The position numbers and the translations under genes are program-made. The notes below the pieces were generated by a model, which was not told the origin of the DNA, made no database searches, and saw only the letters and a list, made by a program, of their open reading frames with translations. Below, piece by piece: positions 24,944 through 38,060 of a stretch of DNA of 64,000 bases. Source of the DNA: Crotophaga sulcirostris (Eukaryota; Chordata; Aves; Cuculiformes; Crotophagidae); NCBI GenBank assembly GCA_013397455.1, contig VYZB01000095.1:1483986-1547985 (forward strand). The letters are read 5' to 3'. Numbering within the stretch: position 1 is the first letter of the stretch; each line of letters begins with the position of its first letter.

Positions 24944-27900
24944 ATGCAAGAGCAATCACCTCATCTGCTGAGACAGGTGAATCAGTGCAAGGGAACAACT
25001 TAAAAATCATTTCCCATGATACACAGCTTCTTTGCATAGACTGTGGAAGGATTACATTCACTTTTTCTCACTCTCAAAATGCAAGCCAAAGAGAACAGAA
25101 AGAATGTTCGTGTAGTTGCTTGCTCTTGCAAGTAGGAGATTATTTTCCTGTCTTCTGAGCAAACAGACAGAAATAGTGGCCAACTGTTTTTGCCAAGCTT
25201 AAAATTTAACATTTATTTTTTTCTGGATTTTTACTCCATCTTTTTTCCATACCCATGAAGAAGTTTGAGGCTTTGATTGGAGAATGTTTTTGTCATAAAA
25301 AAGGATTATTCCCTGATCTTAAAAGGCTTAAAAATAATGCAAATACAGTGGGCATTCAGAGTAAGCCTTTAAGAAAGCATTGGCTCCAACTGGTTCTTTA
25401 ACTATATTTTTAACTGCATTATTTGCCATGTTATGTAGTTGCGATGCTTCACTGTAATTTCAATGGGGTTGTCTGTACTTACACACAAGAATATAGTAAA
25501 ATTATACTTAGCACAAACTAAGAACAATTAGACAAACTGTACACTCAATGACAGTATTATTCTTTAGGTTAGATCCCCAGTGCCTCTGAATCAGGGCTTC
25601 ACACAAGGATACCTGAAGGTCATATGTACAATGCTAAACATTTCCAATCTCCAAATGAGAATAGCAAGTGTGCTGTTCAGTAATCCCTCTAAGCCAATTT
25701 TTTTTGACAGAAATATAGTTCATTTTATGTCCAAGTACTAGCATACTGTCACACAATCCTCTACACAGCAAAAGCACGAGTTCTGACAGTTCAGGACAGT
25801 CTCTGAAAAGAGTTTCTTGCAGGCAGGACCCTGCGTGAGATTTGCTGTTACAGCTTAGTTCAGCACTGGCATTATCCTTGACAAGATATATCAGATAAAA
25901 ATGTGCAAGTAGCCATTGGGTCTACAGTTTGCTGTAAGAGAAAGTACTGAACATGTTCATTTTGGCCATTCAGCTGGACAAGGGACCCTGGGGGAGCATA
26001 AGTACACATTAAGCTGTTATAAGGAGATATAAATCTCCTTTGACTGGATAGCCACTAGCCATTAAGCGGCTACGTAATAAATGTTAATCATTTTAGACCT
26101 GATTCAGGATTAAAAGAGTCAGACTTACTTTTGTGTTCTAAGTTGTGAAATAGTGAGGATGTCCTAAAATTGATTGCTCCTGTGTAGGAGCCAAATGGAT
26201 GCTGTAGCTTGAAGTAGGACACACGCAGCCCTGAGCAGCAGTTACACCACTATAGAAACTGAGTTTCAATTGATGTCTACATCTTCTTTAAAACACACTC
26301 TTCAGTTTTCCACATCTCTGCACCACAGATGACATTTTTTCTCCCTTTACAGACTTACTTTTCAGTTAATTCAGCACTGTAAAGCTATCTTTAAGCATGT
26401 TATAAGCTTTTTCAGAGACAATAGTGTAGGAGAAATATGATCACCTTGCTCATAGTCTATAATCTATCTACAGCTTGAATTATCTATTAGATCACTCTGA
26501 GTAGGGCCTTCTTCATATTTCTACAGTGACAATCAGCTAAACTCAGTTACTCCCTAAATAATACCTTGCTACCTATGATCAGTAATTATACAGTTCCTGG
26601 TAACTTAGTTTCCTCATTTCGTTTATTTTAACGTCTTTTTTTTGCACAGTCTACCCGAAAGGAAGTGTGATGTTAATGTGAACAATGCATTTATAACCAC
26701 TTTGCTTTAGCTTGGAAGTGACAAATACTCCTTGTTTCCAACATTCCCTCAAGCCTTCTGCAGGGTGTGATTTCTTATTTTATATCTTAAAGCTTAATCT
26801 CTGTTCTTTTACTGCTAACAATGAATCTCTATATATTATAAAGAGACACGTACACACATGAAATTGCCAGTCCAAAGCTGGAGGCAAAAAATTTAAATTT
26901 TATTGATAAATGATGCTAACTAGATTTGACATTTGACTAAACTTGTTAAAACAATCAGAATACTTGATACCATTAAACCTAATAAAGATGAAATATCCAG
27001 TATTACAAATTATATCACGCAGCCCAAGATTTATCTTCTGCATAATGATACTAAACCAGAGTGCCTTTATAAACTTTTAGCATGGCCTGAGAACACGTGT
27101 TTGTGTCTAGATTAACAGTTACTGCAAACACATCTAAAAGCTAAAAACATATCTTTGATATTGATTCTGGAATCTTGCAGCATTGAAAAAAAGATTTATA
27201 GATTAGAATAATTCAAGAATCTACTGTCTTTTATTTTTTACTAAGATACTATATCTCATAAAACCACTGAAAGATAGAAATCCATGAACAAAATTTGTAT
27301 TATAAAGAATCACATAGATAATGACAAGCTCAAAGTACTTAACTAAACCAGGATTTTCCTTCAAACAATAATGGGAAAATTAAGTATTCTTACATGCCAG
27401 ACAATGGATACTAGTTTAAGAAACAAAAATCTAGTTGTACACTGCAATCACAGCTAGGAGGAGGAGTCCAGAGTCAAGACATTGGTGCCTACAGGCATAG
27501 AGTTGGATAGATCAGCTATTTAGATATACGGAGAGAAAGAAAGAGTAGAAAAGAAGAAAGATGAAAAATTACTTTAAAATGAGGTTCTAAAGATTTGGAT
27601 TAAACACAAAATTTATCACCTTCTCTGATGAGAGGTGGTGGCCAGGACAAGATGATGAAGATAACAGGATGAGTAATTTCAGTGTGTTAGGTATACTTTT
27701 AGTTTCTAAAGCAAGATTTACAGTTAAAAATGCAAGGGTGACTGGTAAAGGCTGGTTTATTGAAACTTCTTAAAGAAGCCCCCTCTGATATCTCTTCTCC
27801 AGTTCTTTGCCACAGTGCACACTGGGGATGTTTGGACACTAACATCTATGCCAAATTTCCACTTCCTGCTAAAATTCAAGAGGAAGGGGGTTTTGTTTGT

Positions 27901-30819
27901 TTGTTTTGTTAGGGAAAATGGAATGTTCTTTCTAGTTGAACTAGGTAATACCTAGAGAAAGGAAAAAGATCTAGAAGGGCAGAGAAAGCATCCACTTGAT
28001 TCTGGTGCAGTATTCCTGGTGATGTCTATAAGCTATCTAGGGAGGTGGCTTGAAGAGTAATGAAAGACCTTGCTTGTAAGCCTCTTGAGACACATAGCAG
28101 ACAAAGATTCCTGAAGTCTTAACCATTTCAAGACTAACATCCTTGTGTTGCTAGTACAAAATTTTGTACAACAGTTCCTCTGAATTAGAGATGTTGGCCA
28201 GAGAAAAACAAGACCTAGAATAACAGAAATGAGACTTAAAAAAAAAATAATCTGTCCAGATCTGGATTAACTCCAGAATGGCCGAGTCAGACATTGGAAA
28301 AGAACCTGAACAGAGGTCAAAACAATAAGGTGATAGTATAGTCTACACCTTTAAACACAAAGGACAGTGTTAGAACTAGGAGGTCTGGAGAATCTGATGG
28401 GGGTGGCTCCCTTGGTATGGGCAAGGACCTACCAAGTAGCAATCCAGGTTTTTTATAGGCAAAGCTTAACTTTTTCTTTCTGCACAAATGCTTCCTCAGT
28501 TCTGATTTCCTTTGCCTCAACTCCTTTATAAAATTTCATATTACAGAATAAATTGCATGGAAACAAGGACTTTGTTTTATTGGAAACTATCAGTCGCAGG
28601 TGCTTATCCCTTGCAAAAGTCATAATCCTTTCTTTGTCATCATCATCGTTTTGCCATGACCAAATGCAATGTCACGAATTAGATTATGACTTCACATAGA
28701 AAACAAACATCTGGAACCAACGAATCCCTACAGAACAGAGATTCCGTTTTCATGCAAATCAGTTCAGTAATAAAAATTAAGGAAAAACATAAATCCTCTG
28801 GAAATACACTGTGATGTACAAGTAGAATTCCCTCTAGATAGAGGAAACTATTTCTGTGTTCCCATGCCACATCAACTAGTAGATTTCAAAAGAACAGATC
28901 TATTTTTGTAGAAGCATGAAATCCTTGTAATTACACACATTAAAAGGTAGACTTTTAAAAACCATTTGAGCCTTTTATTTGGTGACTGCTATCAAAGGCT
29001 TTCTATTTTTGACAGCCATTGCCACTGAATTTCAGTGTTTTGCATCTAAAACTAATTGAAAAGAAAACAGTTGGGATATTTGGGGTGTTTTGTTTGTTTT
29101 TAAAATAACACTACTGTGAAAAAAAAAACATTCTGATGAAAATCTGAAACATGAATATTTTATGAATTCTTTTGTCCTTTTTATTAAACAGATATCCCTG
29201 AAATAGACTGTAATTTCTATTTTTAACATTGTTAAGAAATCTTTTGTTGGTATTTTTAGAGGTAATTATTATGAAAGGCAATGGAAAAAGTTCCAAGTGA
29301 AGTTTTTCTCAAACTATGTGTTTAAAAGTTTTCCTAAAATACTCCTTAAATATTTACCTCTACACATGTGCACACATCATTGATTTAAAACCATTGCAAA
29401 ATTATAGTAAAACGTTATGTTGGATGCAAGACTCTCCTTCCAAGATTACTCATTTCATGGGGGATGTTTCAATCTTGCCAGCAGAAAGCATATCAAGATG
29501 CTATCAACACACAATACCAATATTCACAACCTTAACTGGCCCAATGGATCATGCTAGCATATAGCTACAAGTGAAAGTTAATGAACGCACATCTCTTTAG
29601 AGGTGCACGAGATTTACACTCTGTGCACACTCATCCAAAGCTTCCACTAGATCAGAGACAAACATAGTATAAAGACATTAAAAAAGCTGAGGCTGAGGTT
29701 TTTTTGGTTTTGAACTGAACTACCTAGCATCAAACAAACCTGAATTTTGCATTTATTTTCAGCATTACTTTTATTGGAATGCTCCCAACATTTTCTATGA
29801 TATAGCTCTCTCTCAGGTGCATTCATGTGAGCAGTGGTGACATCTAAGTGCACTCAAGGTGCTCCTGACTTATCCAATGTATAAAAGGCTAATGTCTTCT
29901 CCTCTAATCAAGGGCCTGTTATCAGTCTGAACGTGCGCAAAGGAAAACATGGTGGTGGAACAATACAAATATGCACATCACATGGAAAGTTGTCCAATTT
30001 ATCTCCAGTAAAAAGGCTGACTGTAAAACAATAATCCGTGTAGCAAGTTTACAACCTTGTATTCACCATTTACCAGTCTGCAAGTACATATAAAGGTACA
30101 AAGTCCTTTATAATCAGTGTGCTCCTGGAATTTGCTCACAACAACGTTCTCTTTTCTCACTTTGACAATTCTCATTAACGACTGCATTTCCTACATGCTA
30201 TGATGTGGAAAGGCCTATGTGACCTGCATGCTAACACACATAAGGAAAGCCTATTGCAGTCTACAAAATTTAAATTCAGTACAAACATTCATGGAAAAAG
30301 GAGGGAAGGAAAGAGAAGGAAGAGCATTTAAAAAGGCATTAATGAGCTAGGCAAACAAAAATGTAACACATGAACCAACCTCTACAAAAAGTATTAGGAA
30401 GTGCTCATTATAATGGTCTGCCCACAGGAAGTATGTCGTTCAGTTTCTGCTATTTTCTATCTTAAACCTTGGCTTTTCTAAGAAAAATTTTGAAATTAAA
30501 AAGGAAGTTTTGAAGTATTTTTTCTTAATATCCAATATTCATATTTTTACTAATACTTTACATATTTTTATCTAATAACATATTATCAGCTATTCTCAAA
30601 TGATTCCATAAATATCCTAAGAGCCAATCTGACCTTCAAGGTTAAGTCAGGTAAACAGGGTACCCAGCACACAGCACCGTGGCACCATTTAGCCCATACT
30701 TTATGCTGGCTGAGAATTTGGCCTAAATAAAAATTTAAGTGACCAAGTCTGAATTTTCATTATTTATCAGTTTACTCACACAACAGAGCACCGATTAACT
30801 TAACCACATATTAAGAATA
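24944..30819. other. Non-coding single-copy DNA
   Basis: No gene or dispersed repeat is recognised. Small features are a perfect 8-base-pair hairpin at 26021-26040 and a T/G-rich (TTTG)n tract near 27889-27910. Open frames are short and none resembles a known protein. Confidence 0.6.
26021..26040. repeat. Perfect short inverted repeat (8-bp stem, 4-nt loop)
   Basis: AAGGAGAT and ATCTCCTT are exact reverse complements separated by ATAA. It is too short to call an RNA gene, and there is no T-run after it that would suggest a terminator for RNA polymerase III. Confidence 0.6.
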
Positions 30820-30886
30820 CAAGGTCTGACACAAAAAAACCCTGAGACTGTGCTCGTATCTCTTTTTACTGAGCAAATTAAGAAAA

Positions 30887-31176
30887 TCAACTACAATCAC
30901 CTTCAAATAGTTCCCTCCTAAGCTGACCCACAGTTGTGTATGATGCTGCTAACATTCAAAGCACTTGCACAGATCATTTTCTGAAAGGCTGTTGAGGATC
31001 TCCATCAGTTTTGCTGTCACATCTTCTATCTACAAAAAATGTGTTCCTTTGAGCACTGACTTGATATTTGGGATCTCTTCACTGTAAGTTTCAATCAATA
31101 ATTGAAAAGTTTCCATTGTGAATTTCTTTAGTTTCAAAAGAAACTTGATGTTAACTCGCTGTTCACTCTTGCACAT
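30887..31176 (-). pseudogene. Mariner transposase, N- and C-terminal pieces fused by internal deletion
   Basis: Translation on the minus strand from the ATG at 31176 gives the conserved mariner N-terminal helix-turn-helix start (SEQRVNIKF, then ETFQLLIETY). After SEE it passes directly into the C-terminal region (LKGTHF, then IEDV) and on to KCFE and FEGD, which in intact mariners lie about 250 residues further on. The whole DD34D catalytic core is therefore absent. There are in-frame stops at 31030-31032 (after THFL) and at 30949-30951 (after CFEC), and a one-base frameshift just before FEGD. An upstream in-frame ATG at 31299 extends the frame through what would be 5' untranslated sequence. 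It can encode no active enzyme; at most the terminal repeats could once have been moved by a related transposase. Confidence 0.85.
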
Positions 31177-31338
31177 TGACATTTTCCAACTGAGAGTAAG
31201 GAAATGTCCGTATTTGAACACATGTCCACTCATACTCAGTAAAGTGATCAAGTTGAGCCTTGTCCCACTGTGACAGGTTAGAACATCTTCTATAGCCATC
31301 TTTACGTCTCCCTTCCTGCTGAACTATAGGATTAGCCT

Positions 31339-31356
31339 GGGGGGGGGGGGGGGGGG
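31339..31356. repeat. 18-base poly-G tract inside the mariner end
   Basis: An uninterrupted run of 18 guanines lies immediately internal to the right terminal repeat of the mariner remnant. It is likely length-polymorphic and prone to sequencing error. Confidence 0.9.
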
Positions 31357-31373
31357 TTTGTGTTGGACTTCAG

Positions 31374-34300
31374 AGCTGCTCTTAAAGACGAGGAGACAGT
31401 TCAATCCAACATGGAGGTCAGAGCTATGTCAATTTGACCTTTTTTTTTTGTTAAAAAAACCCAAAACCTAACCCACAAAACCACACTGGAATAACCTCTT
31501 CTACCAATTTTCACCTTAATACTAGAATTATCATGAATTTATTTTGCCATCATACTCTCCAATTCTGTAAACTACCACTTACTCAAAAGCAAAAGATGAG
31601 GACAGTGTATGCTCACAAACCTTCCTCTGAGGTCCAACATACAACGTGCACAGCTGAAAGCACTTGTTGCCTCTGCGATATGTTAACTCAGGCTTAGTAC
31701 CAGATTTCTCTGAGAAGAACCTCTGAAACATTTCTCTCCTGAGTGCCTAATGGCTCTTCACTAATACTTGTTTTTACTCCAGAAATGCCACTACGCTGCA
31801 CAGTTAATGCCATCTATTTCAATCATCCTCTAAAGCACATTTATTAAACTTCAGGGTGCCTGCTCAGAGCGTGAATTCCCCAGATCTACTGCGGCGAACA
31901 TTTATTTTACAATGGTGCTATAGGTTGTATATGTAATTGCCCTTGGTTTTAAATATTGATAATTCTTGGGATAAAAAAATCGATCATTAGTTCCCAAATA
32001 CTGAAGTAAACTTTGCTGAGCAAGCACTTCTGCAGATGTGGCACTTCAGTACATCAGCAGCAGGACCATGACATTTAAGCTAGTCATAAGAATAAATGAG
32101 CACTGGCCTCCGTCTGATCTAGAGGTCATTGAGACTTGTTCAAGTCAGGAGACTTCTGCTGTGATGTATCAGCATTTATATAGCCCCTCTTTTAACATAT
32201 ACTGGGCTGAATTTAGAAAACAACTTAAGCAGTCAAGCAAAATAGCATGCTGCTACCAAATGTATAATAGCAGTAAAGCATGCATTTTCATATAAAAATA
32301 CATTGAGCAATAAGTGTTCAAAACATACCCAAAAGACAGGGATTTTTCTTGATTCCTAAAGCACGTACATTTCAGATGAAAGAAAGTCTATTTAGACTAA
32401 AGAACGAGTACTGCAAAAGAATATAAACTAGAATACTGTCCTTGAATGTTACAATTTTATTATTATTTTTTTATTATTTCCCAAAACAATCGAATGGTAT
32501 TTTTTTTAAAGCCCTTATGTTCCATTTGTCACTACTGACAACTAATTCAAACTCAGACAGTACTTACTATACACATATTAGCACTCTCCATTGATTAAAC
32601 ATCTTTTTAATGAATAAGAATAATTAAGTGTTACTCTGACCTGCTTCCATCACTTTTTTTTAACTGAGTACTGTATTTCATGAACAATTGAGTTTTCTTT
32701 TCAAATGAATATGAAATTTAGATTTTCCATTTCAGTGGTGTGGAAGGAAATACACTGATCTGACAATTCTTAATTTGACAGAAAAATACTGTGTTTTCTC
32801 AAGACCAATTTACTCACAAACATAGATTATGTTGGGGAAAACTCCAATCAAAACTGTTATGAGTAACAACACATCTGTTCTTATTTACAGACATAGGAAG
32901 ATGCAAGCAACAGCTCCCAATCAGAAGGAAGTGGCATTAAATGTGTTTTACTCTTTGCAGACTATAAAAGTAATTTCTTTCAGAAAACTTTTAACTCTGT
33001 TTGAACAGATATTTATGCTGTTCTTGGCCCAAATTTTCTATTACATTTTCAACTCAATGATAGCAGATATTGGTTTTGCCTTTGAATTCAGGTTGCTTTA
33101 CATTTTAAAGTGCTTTTGTGTATGTCATTAATTCAGGGGTTTCAAACCAGTGTTTAAACGCTCCTCCAATTATATTACAGCTTTACACAACTTGAAAGTG
33201 TACATACAGGAATAAAACACAGAAGCTATATTTAGAATTAAAAAATAAGCAAAAGTTGTGAGTCAAAATTAAAGATTATGGTTTTTAACCAGTCATCTGA
33301 CACAAATTATAGGCAACTCAATATTGTCTGTTAACCACAATACAGCGAAGTACACGATACTGTTTGGTTCTCTGCAGTTACCCTTAACATCACAGGATTT
33401 ACTTTATATGATGTCCAACTTGCTCCTCGGTTCCATGTGATGTGTAGCTGTTGTTACAGTGGATACTAGCTACTTTTAGCTATATTAGCTTCAAATGACC
33501 AGATTTAATCATCCAGTGCATTTGCAGAGCTTCACCCCTACCCTTGAATCCAAATGCTATGCTTTGAAAACAATCTCCGGGTACGAGACACATGAATGCC
33601 TTGATTTTTGAAATTGCTGAGAGAATTTATTTGGTGTTTGGGAGATATTTAGGGTATTCCTGTCTCAGAATTTGGACAAGCCATTGGATGTAGTACTTGG
33701 TAAAATCTTTACGGTATTTTTAATAAACACCAATGATCAATGGTGGCTCTTTTCAAGGTAGAGCTCCTCCACTGACATCCAAGGAAGAGCTAGCAATCCA
33801 CTGCTGCCCATTCCTCACCTGATCCCACAGAATTGTACACAGACAGCATGAGCAAGGAAAAATTTGAAAACATACTTGAGTTTCTCTCATTTTCCCATCA
33901 ATATAATATGGTTAACTTCCAGTGACACAGAAGTCCCTGGGCAAGGCAGCTAAAGATGTTTTGGAGATGCATACACTGAAGAATCAAAATAAAAATAATC
34001 AAAATAAAAAGCAGTCAGTAATGGTTGTAGAGTAGATATTATTGTCTAATAGAAACTGGAACATACATGTCATCTTTGGAAAGGCATGAGACATGCCTCT
34101 ACCCTATCAACTGGGCATGTGCTTAGCTCTGAGTAATCCACAGAGCACTAGTTTTAACCTTGCAAATTCTGCATGGCTCCAAATCAAGTGAAAGAAAAGA
34201 CCTTTACAATCCCAGCAGAAAGAAGCTGTGTGTTTTCAGAGTTCGAAGCTTGCAAAGAAGCTCAGCAACTCTGTTTAGACTCATTAGACAAGTGTGATCT

Positions 34301-37300
34301 CCCCAGAGACAGCCCTGCATTTAGGTCACAACTCTGCAAGAGACTGACAAGTGAATCACTCACATTTATTTCAAAGTATGTAAATATTTGTGGGACTGGC
34401 AGGTATAGGAAAATTATTTAATATAAGCAGGAAGAAGAATTAAACAGCATGCTCAAAATGAGACCACAGCTTGCTGAGGAGTGAATAAGTTAAGCATTTG
34501 GTGCAGTAGGTAAAAAATTGATAAGACACCTCTCTAGCATTATTTTGCACATTTCCTTATGGCAACTAATCTACAGAATCTGAGGGTCTTACCACCATGC
34601 CAGTCCTTCTCAGTATGCATGCACACTACTATCTCAGACCAAGGTCATGGCACTCCCTGCAAACACCTTGCTGTGTTTTTTCAAGTGTGAAACTTATGGC
34701 TAGAAACACATCAAGACTTTTTGACAGCACATAACTTTCTACCTCCTCTCTGAGGAACACCCTTTCAGAACAAAAATGTAACATAGCTCAACAGTGTCAT
34801 TGGAGCTGTTGTAAAATGCACTTGGGCATTGTGAAGATTCATGCTTAACGCCTTCGTACAATTTGTGGGAATATGCTCAAAATCTCCACTGCATACTAAT
34901 GATGTATTATGCAGAAGAGCAGGATTGCATTAAGTAAAACTTTGCAGATGACACAGAAGAATGAAGAGCAGAAATACGAGAAAAGAATGTTCCACCTACT
35001 ATGGATCACAAATATATTACTGAATGGTCATGCTAGTTTCTGCTCCAACATAGACTCTGTAACTCCACAGGGATGACCCTAGTATCAAAGGTTAGCTTAT
35101 TCTTATGGCAGAAAGAATGATGGGCAGTCAGTGTATTCTAGTAGATAAAATACAAGAACTATGACCCAAAGGCCAGATTTGCCTGATTTCTGCGACCTCA
35201 TACATTTCACTAGGCCAAGAAATAGAGGTAGAAATGTTAGGTAAGAGAGGCAGAGTTCAGTACTTCACTGTATTGGAAGAGAATTATCATTTTTTAACTT
35301 TTTTTTTTTTCTGATATTAAGCTATAAGTACTGCTGCTGGCCTTTATTAAAAGGTTAAAAGGTTGTAAGCAACATTCACTTCACTGCAAGACAGAGACAT
35401 GCTTAACTGTCTGGCTTAGCCTATCTCCTGGAATGAAGAATGACTTAACTAATCTGGCATATTCTTACAAAGATGAGCCAGAATTGCATCAAATGTTTCT
35501 CTCTGTCTTGCTCAGTGGCTGAAATGCTGTAGGTAGTGAACACTAAGCTTTTAGAAGAGAACTAGGAAACTGTTTTTATTATTGTAATAAATACCATTTG
35601 CATTCAGACAGCACTAAATACTGTTCATAAATATATGAAAATAGAGCCACTGGCTGAGAGAGCTTACAATGTAAAAGACAACTTTTATTTACTTTTTAGA
35701 AACATTTTGGTTCTTTTAAGCAGCAAAATATGATTTCATAATTATTACCTTATGCTATCCTGACATTTACATTACCATACAGTGCTGAAAGCCAGAAAAT
35801 ACCAACTGTTCTACAGAGAATTTTGTTCTCTGCAGGGTAAAAATCTATTAAATTGCATTCAGACTGGTTAAAAAAAATAAATAAAAAGGTACACTCCTGG
35901 ATTGCAAGACTTAAAGTTTTGAGTCCAGAACTCTATGTGGAGTAGCACATTGTAGACGAATGAATAATGGTAGCTTGGGAAGTTAAACAGGTTTTACGAA
36001 GTCTCCTTTCCAAAGGACAGAGTGCACGCACTTATGAACTGCAGGGAGAAAGGGCTGTAAAAAAGTACCCAATTTAAGATATATCCCTGCTCTCCCATAG
36101 CTATAAGCATCAAGATCTGAGCACTTGTTGGAAACGTAGGTGTGTCTGTATAATGACCCAAAATATTGCATTGTCCTATATTCACATCGTTTACTGAAAT
36201 GCATAGAATGTACCCACAAAACTGGAAGGTAAGGTGGGAGTCAGAGATTGGGACTTAATCCAAACCCCTTTATAACCCAAAGCAAGTCTTAGCTTCAAGG
36301 GTCACGAGAGCACTATTTTTATACAGAGACTTAATCAATCCCCCCACACCCCCCCCCGAACTTCGCACCTTTTACAGAATCCATTGTTCACAGCAGTGAC
36401 ATTTAGTAGGGATTGTGAAGGGCTTAGAGCAGCACTAATTTTTCCAATTCTTACTGGACTGATGAATGGCTCCTATAAAAGGTTAAATCATCACTTATCC
36501 TGCCCCTCAGAACTGCAGTGCTTCCTAATCTAAACTGTGCCGTAAGCACTAAAAACACAAGGGAGAACAGTGTGAGTAACAACAGCTTTTACCTAATAGC
36601 AAAGGCAGTGCTCCCCAACGCCCAATTGCTTTTACTTTACTCTGCCTTTAGCGTGATGGTCTCTGGTTACCTCTTGTCCACATGAAGTGGAGGCTGAGGA
36701 AGGAAAATGGATGGAACAAGTCAGTCACATGCTGCATCTAAGGTTTGTCCCAGCCTTCACTCAGGACACTGGAAGTTTGCTATATCCAACTGATTAGTTT
36801 CTTTGCTGATGTGGAACAGCCCTGATAACCAGCTGCCTCCACAGGGTAACCACTGGGGACTCCCCAGCACTACTCTACATTGCCAGAAGACATGAGGACT
36901 TTTTCTCTGCGCTAGAAAACTGGGAAGCTGTTGAGCTAGCAGGACAACTTGGTTAGGCAAGCTCTGCCACAACAGCTTGGTCAGTTCCATGATTGCACCA
37001 CTCTTTCAAAAAGATGTGGATAATTTTCAGCAGCCCTGTGAGCAGCTTGGATGCCACTCTTGAAGCAGCATTTCTGTATTTCATATACTATTCCTAGCAT
37101 GAAGGAAGAGCTGGGCTGGGAGGTTTATCCCCTTACTGATTTGAAAGGCTAAAAAGTTTAAAGAAGACATTGCCTTGATACTTACCCTGTTGTCACTGGT
37201 GCAAGATTGTACCTAGGTATCAAAACGGAATGTAGCCAGGTAATGTGTGGCAGTTATCTTTAAATTAGAAAATAATTTAAAGCTGCAGTCTCTACATTCA

Positions 37301-37679
37301 ACCACGCCATGGGGAGTACAGCATAGCCTAATTACAGATAAAAATCATAAGTTAAGATGTCCTCTCCATTGACTGATGAGGGAACAAAAGTTTCCTTCAA
37401 AGGTTATTCAGAAACCTAATTTGTGTGCTCTGAATTGCCTGAATTGCCCCTTCCCATCACTGTCTGCTCTGGCAATAGTGACAAATTATCTGTGTAGCAT
37501 CTAACCTCTACTTTTGTATCCATATCATCCACATCAAGCAATGGTATGATATCAGATTTGCTGGTCCCTTTTCTATTGAATAATAATTAGTTGGACAGTC
37601 AGAACAACGAGATTTTATGTTCCATTGTTTTCACAGGATCTCAGTCTAGATTGAGACCCAGAGAGAAATGGTTTAGTTT
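31374..37679. other. Non-coding single-copy DNA
   Basis: No gene or dispersed repeat is recognised. A C-rich run lies at 36340-36357 (six C, ACA, nine C). The frames at 32829-33131 (100 codons) and 34173-34421 (82 codons, cysteine-rich) have no recognisable domain and no clear splice context. Confidence 0.6.
36340..36357. repeat. C-rich homopolymer tract
   Basis: Six cytosines, ACA, then nine cytosines. It is simple sequence with no associated element. Confidence 0.85.
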
Positions 37680-38060
37680 GTGATTTAAAAGCAATATAAC
37701 ACTTTGCGAAAAAAAAGCATAAATTAAATTTTCCTGAAAATTAAATCCCTAAGTTAACAGAGAGAATACTAGTTAACAGGTAAAGATAATTTATGTAATT
37801 AAAATACTCATGTACTATTAATAATCCTAATTTGCATGAGTATTAGGTCATTTGTATGTAATTAGCTGAAGCAGAAGGTTTTTTTGTCAATTAAACTAAT
37901 TGTTTTTCACACTAGGTGTAGATTGAATATTGATCTTTTTTATTCAGCTCACTTACATAAGCAAATTAGATCTAATTGCATCCTTACCACATCATTACTC
38001 AGTTATTGTAAAGTACAGAAAATATACTCTTGTAGAATAATCCTTTCTTTATGGTATTGA
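37680..38060. promoter_or_regulatory. Candidate conserved enhancer-like AT-rich block
   Basis: A dense group of homeodomain and POU-type words lies in about 380 bases: ATTAAAT repeats near 37724-37748, GTTAAC twice (37754 and 37773), GTAATTAAAA near 37796, an exact octamer ATTTGCAT at 37830-37837, TAATTAGC near 37859, AATTAAACTAATTG near 37889 and AAATTAGATCTAATTG near 37964. No frame is open for any length. This looks like conserved non-coding enhancers near developmental regulators, but this is inference from motif density in already AT-rich DNA. Confidence 0.25.

Larger units (their letters stand above)
30820..31373 (-). mobile_element. Internally deleted mariner (Tc1/mariner) transposon remnant
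   Basis: The left end, preceded by a TA at 30818-30819, reads CAAGGTCTGACACAAAAAAA. The right end, read on the minus strand, is CTGAAGTCCAACACAAAC, a diverged copy of the same terminal inverted repeat. Between them the minus strand encodes the N-terminal piece and the extreme C-terminal piece of a mariner transposase, listed separately. The element is about 554 bases against roughly 1.3 kb for an autonomous mariner, so most of the transposase, including all catalytic aspartates, is missing. An 18-base G run (31339-31356) lies just inside the right terminal repeat where the left one has CCC, and looks like a later expansion. The TA target site is visible on the left only; on the right it is mutated. 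Mariner copies of this general kind are known from several bird lineages. Confidence 0.85.

Noticed and set aside
26021..26040. Short perfect hairpin as a possible RNA gene or terminator
   Set aside because: The stem is only 8 base pairs, with no promoter or T-run. It is not interpretable in a vertebrate intergenic setting.
34173..34421. 82-codon cysteine-rich frame beginning MAPNQVKEK
   Set aside because: The cysteine spacing matches no known secreted or zinc-binding fold, and the frame is short. Treated as chance.
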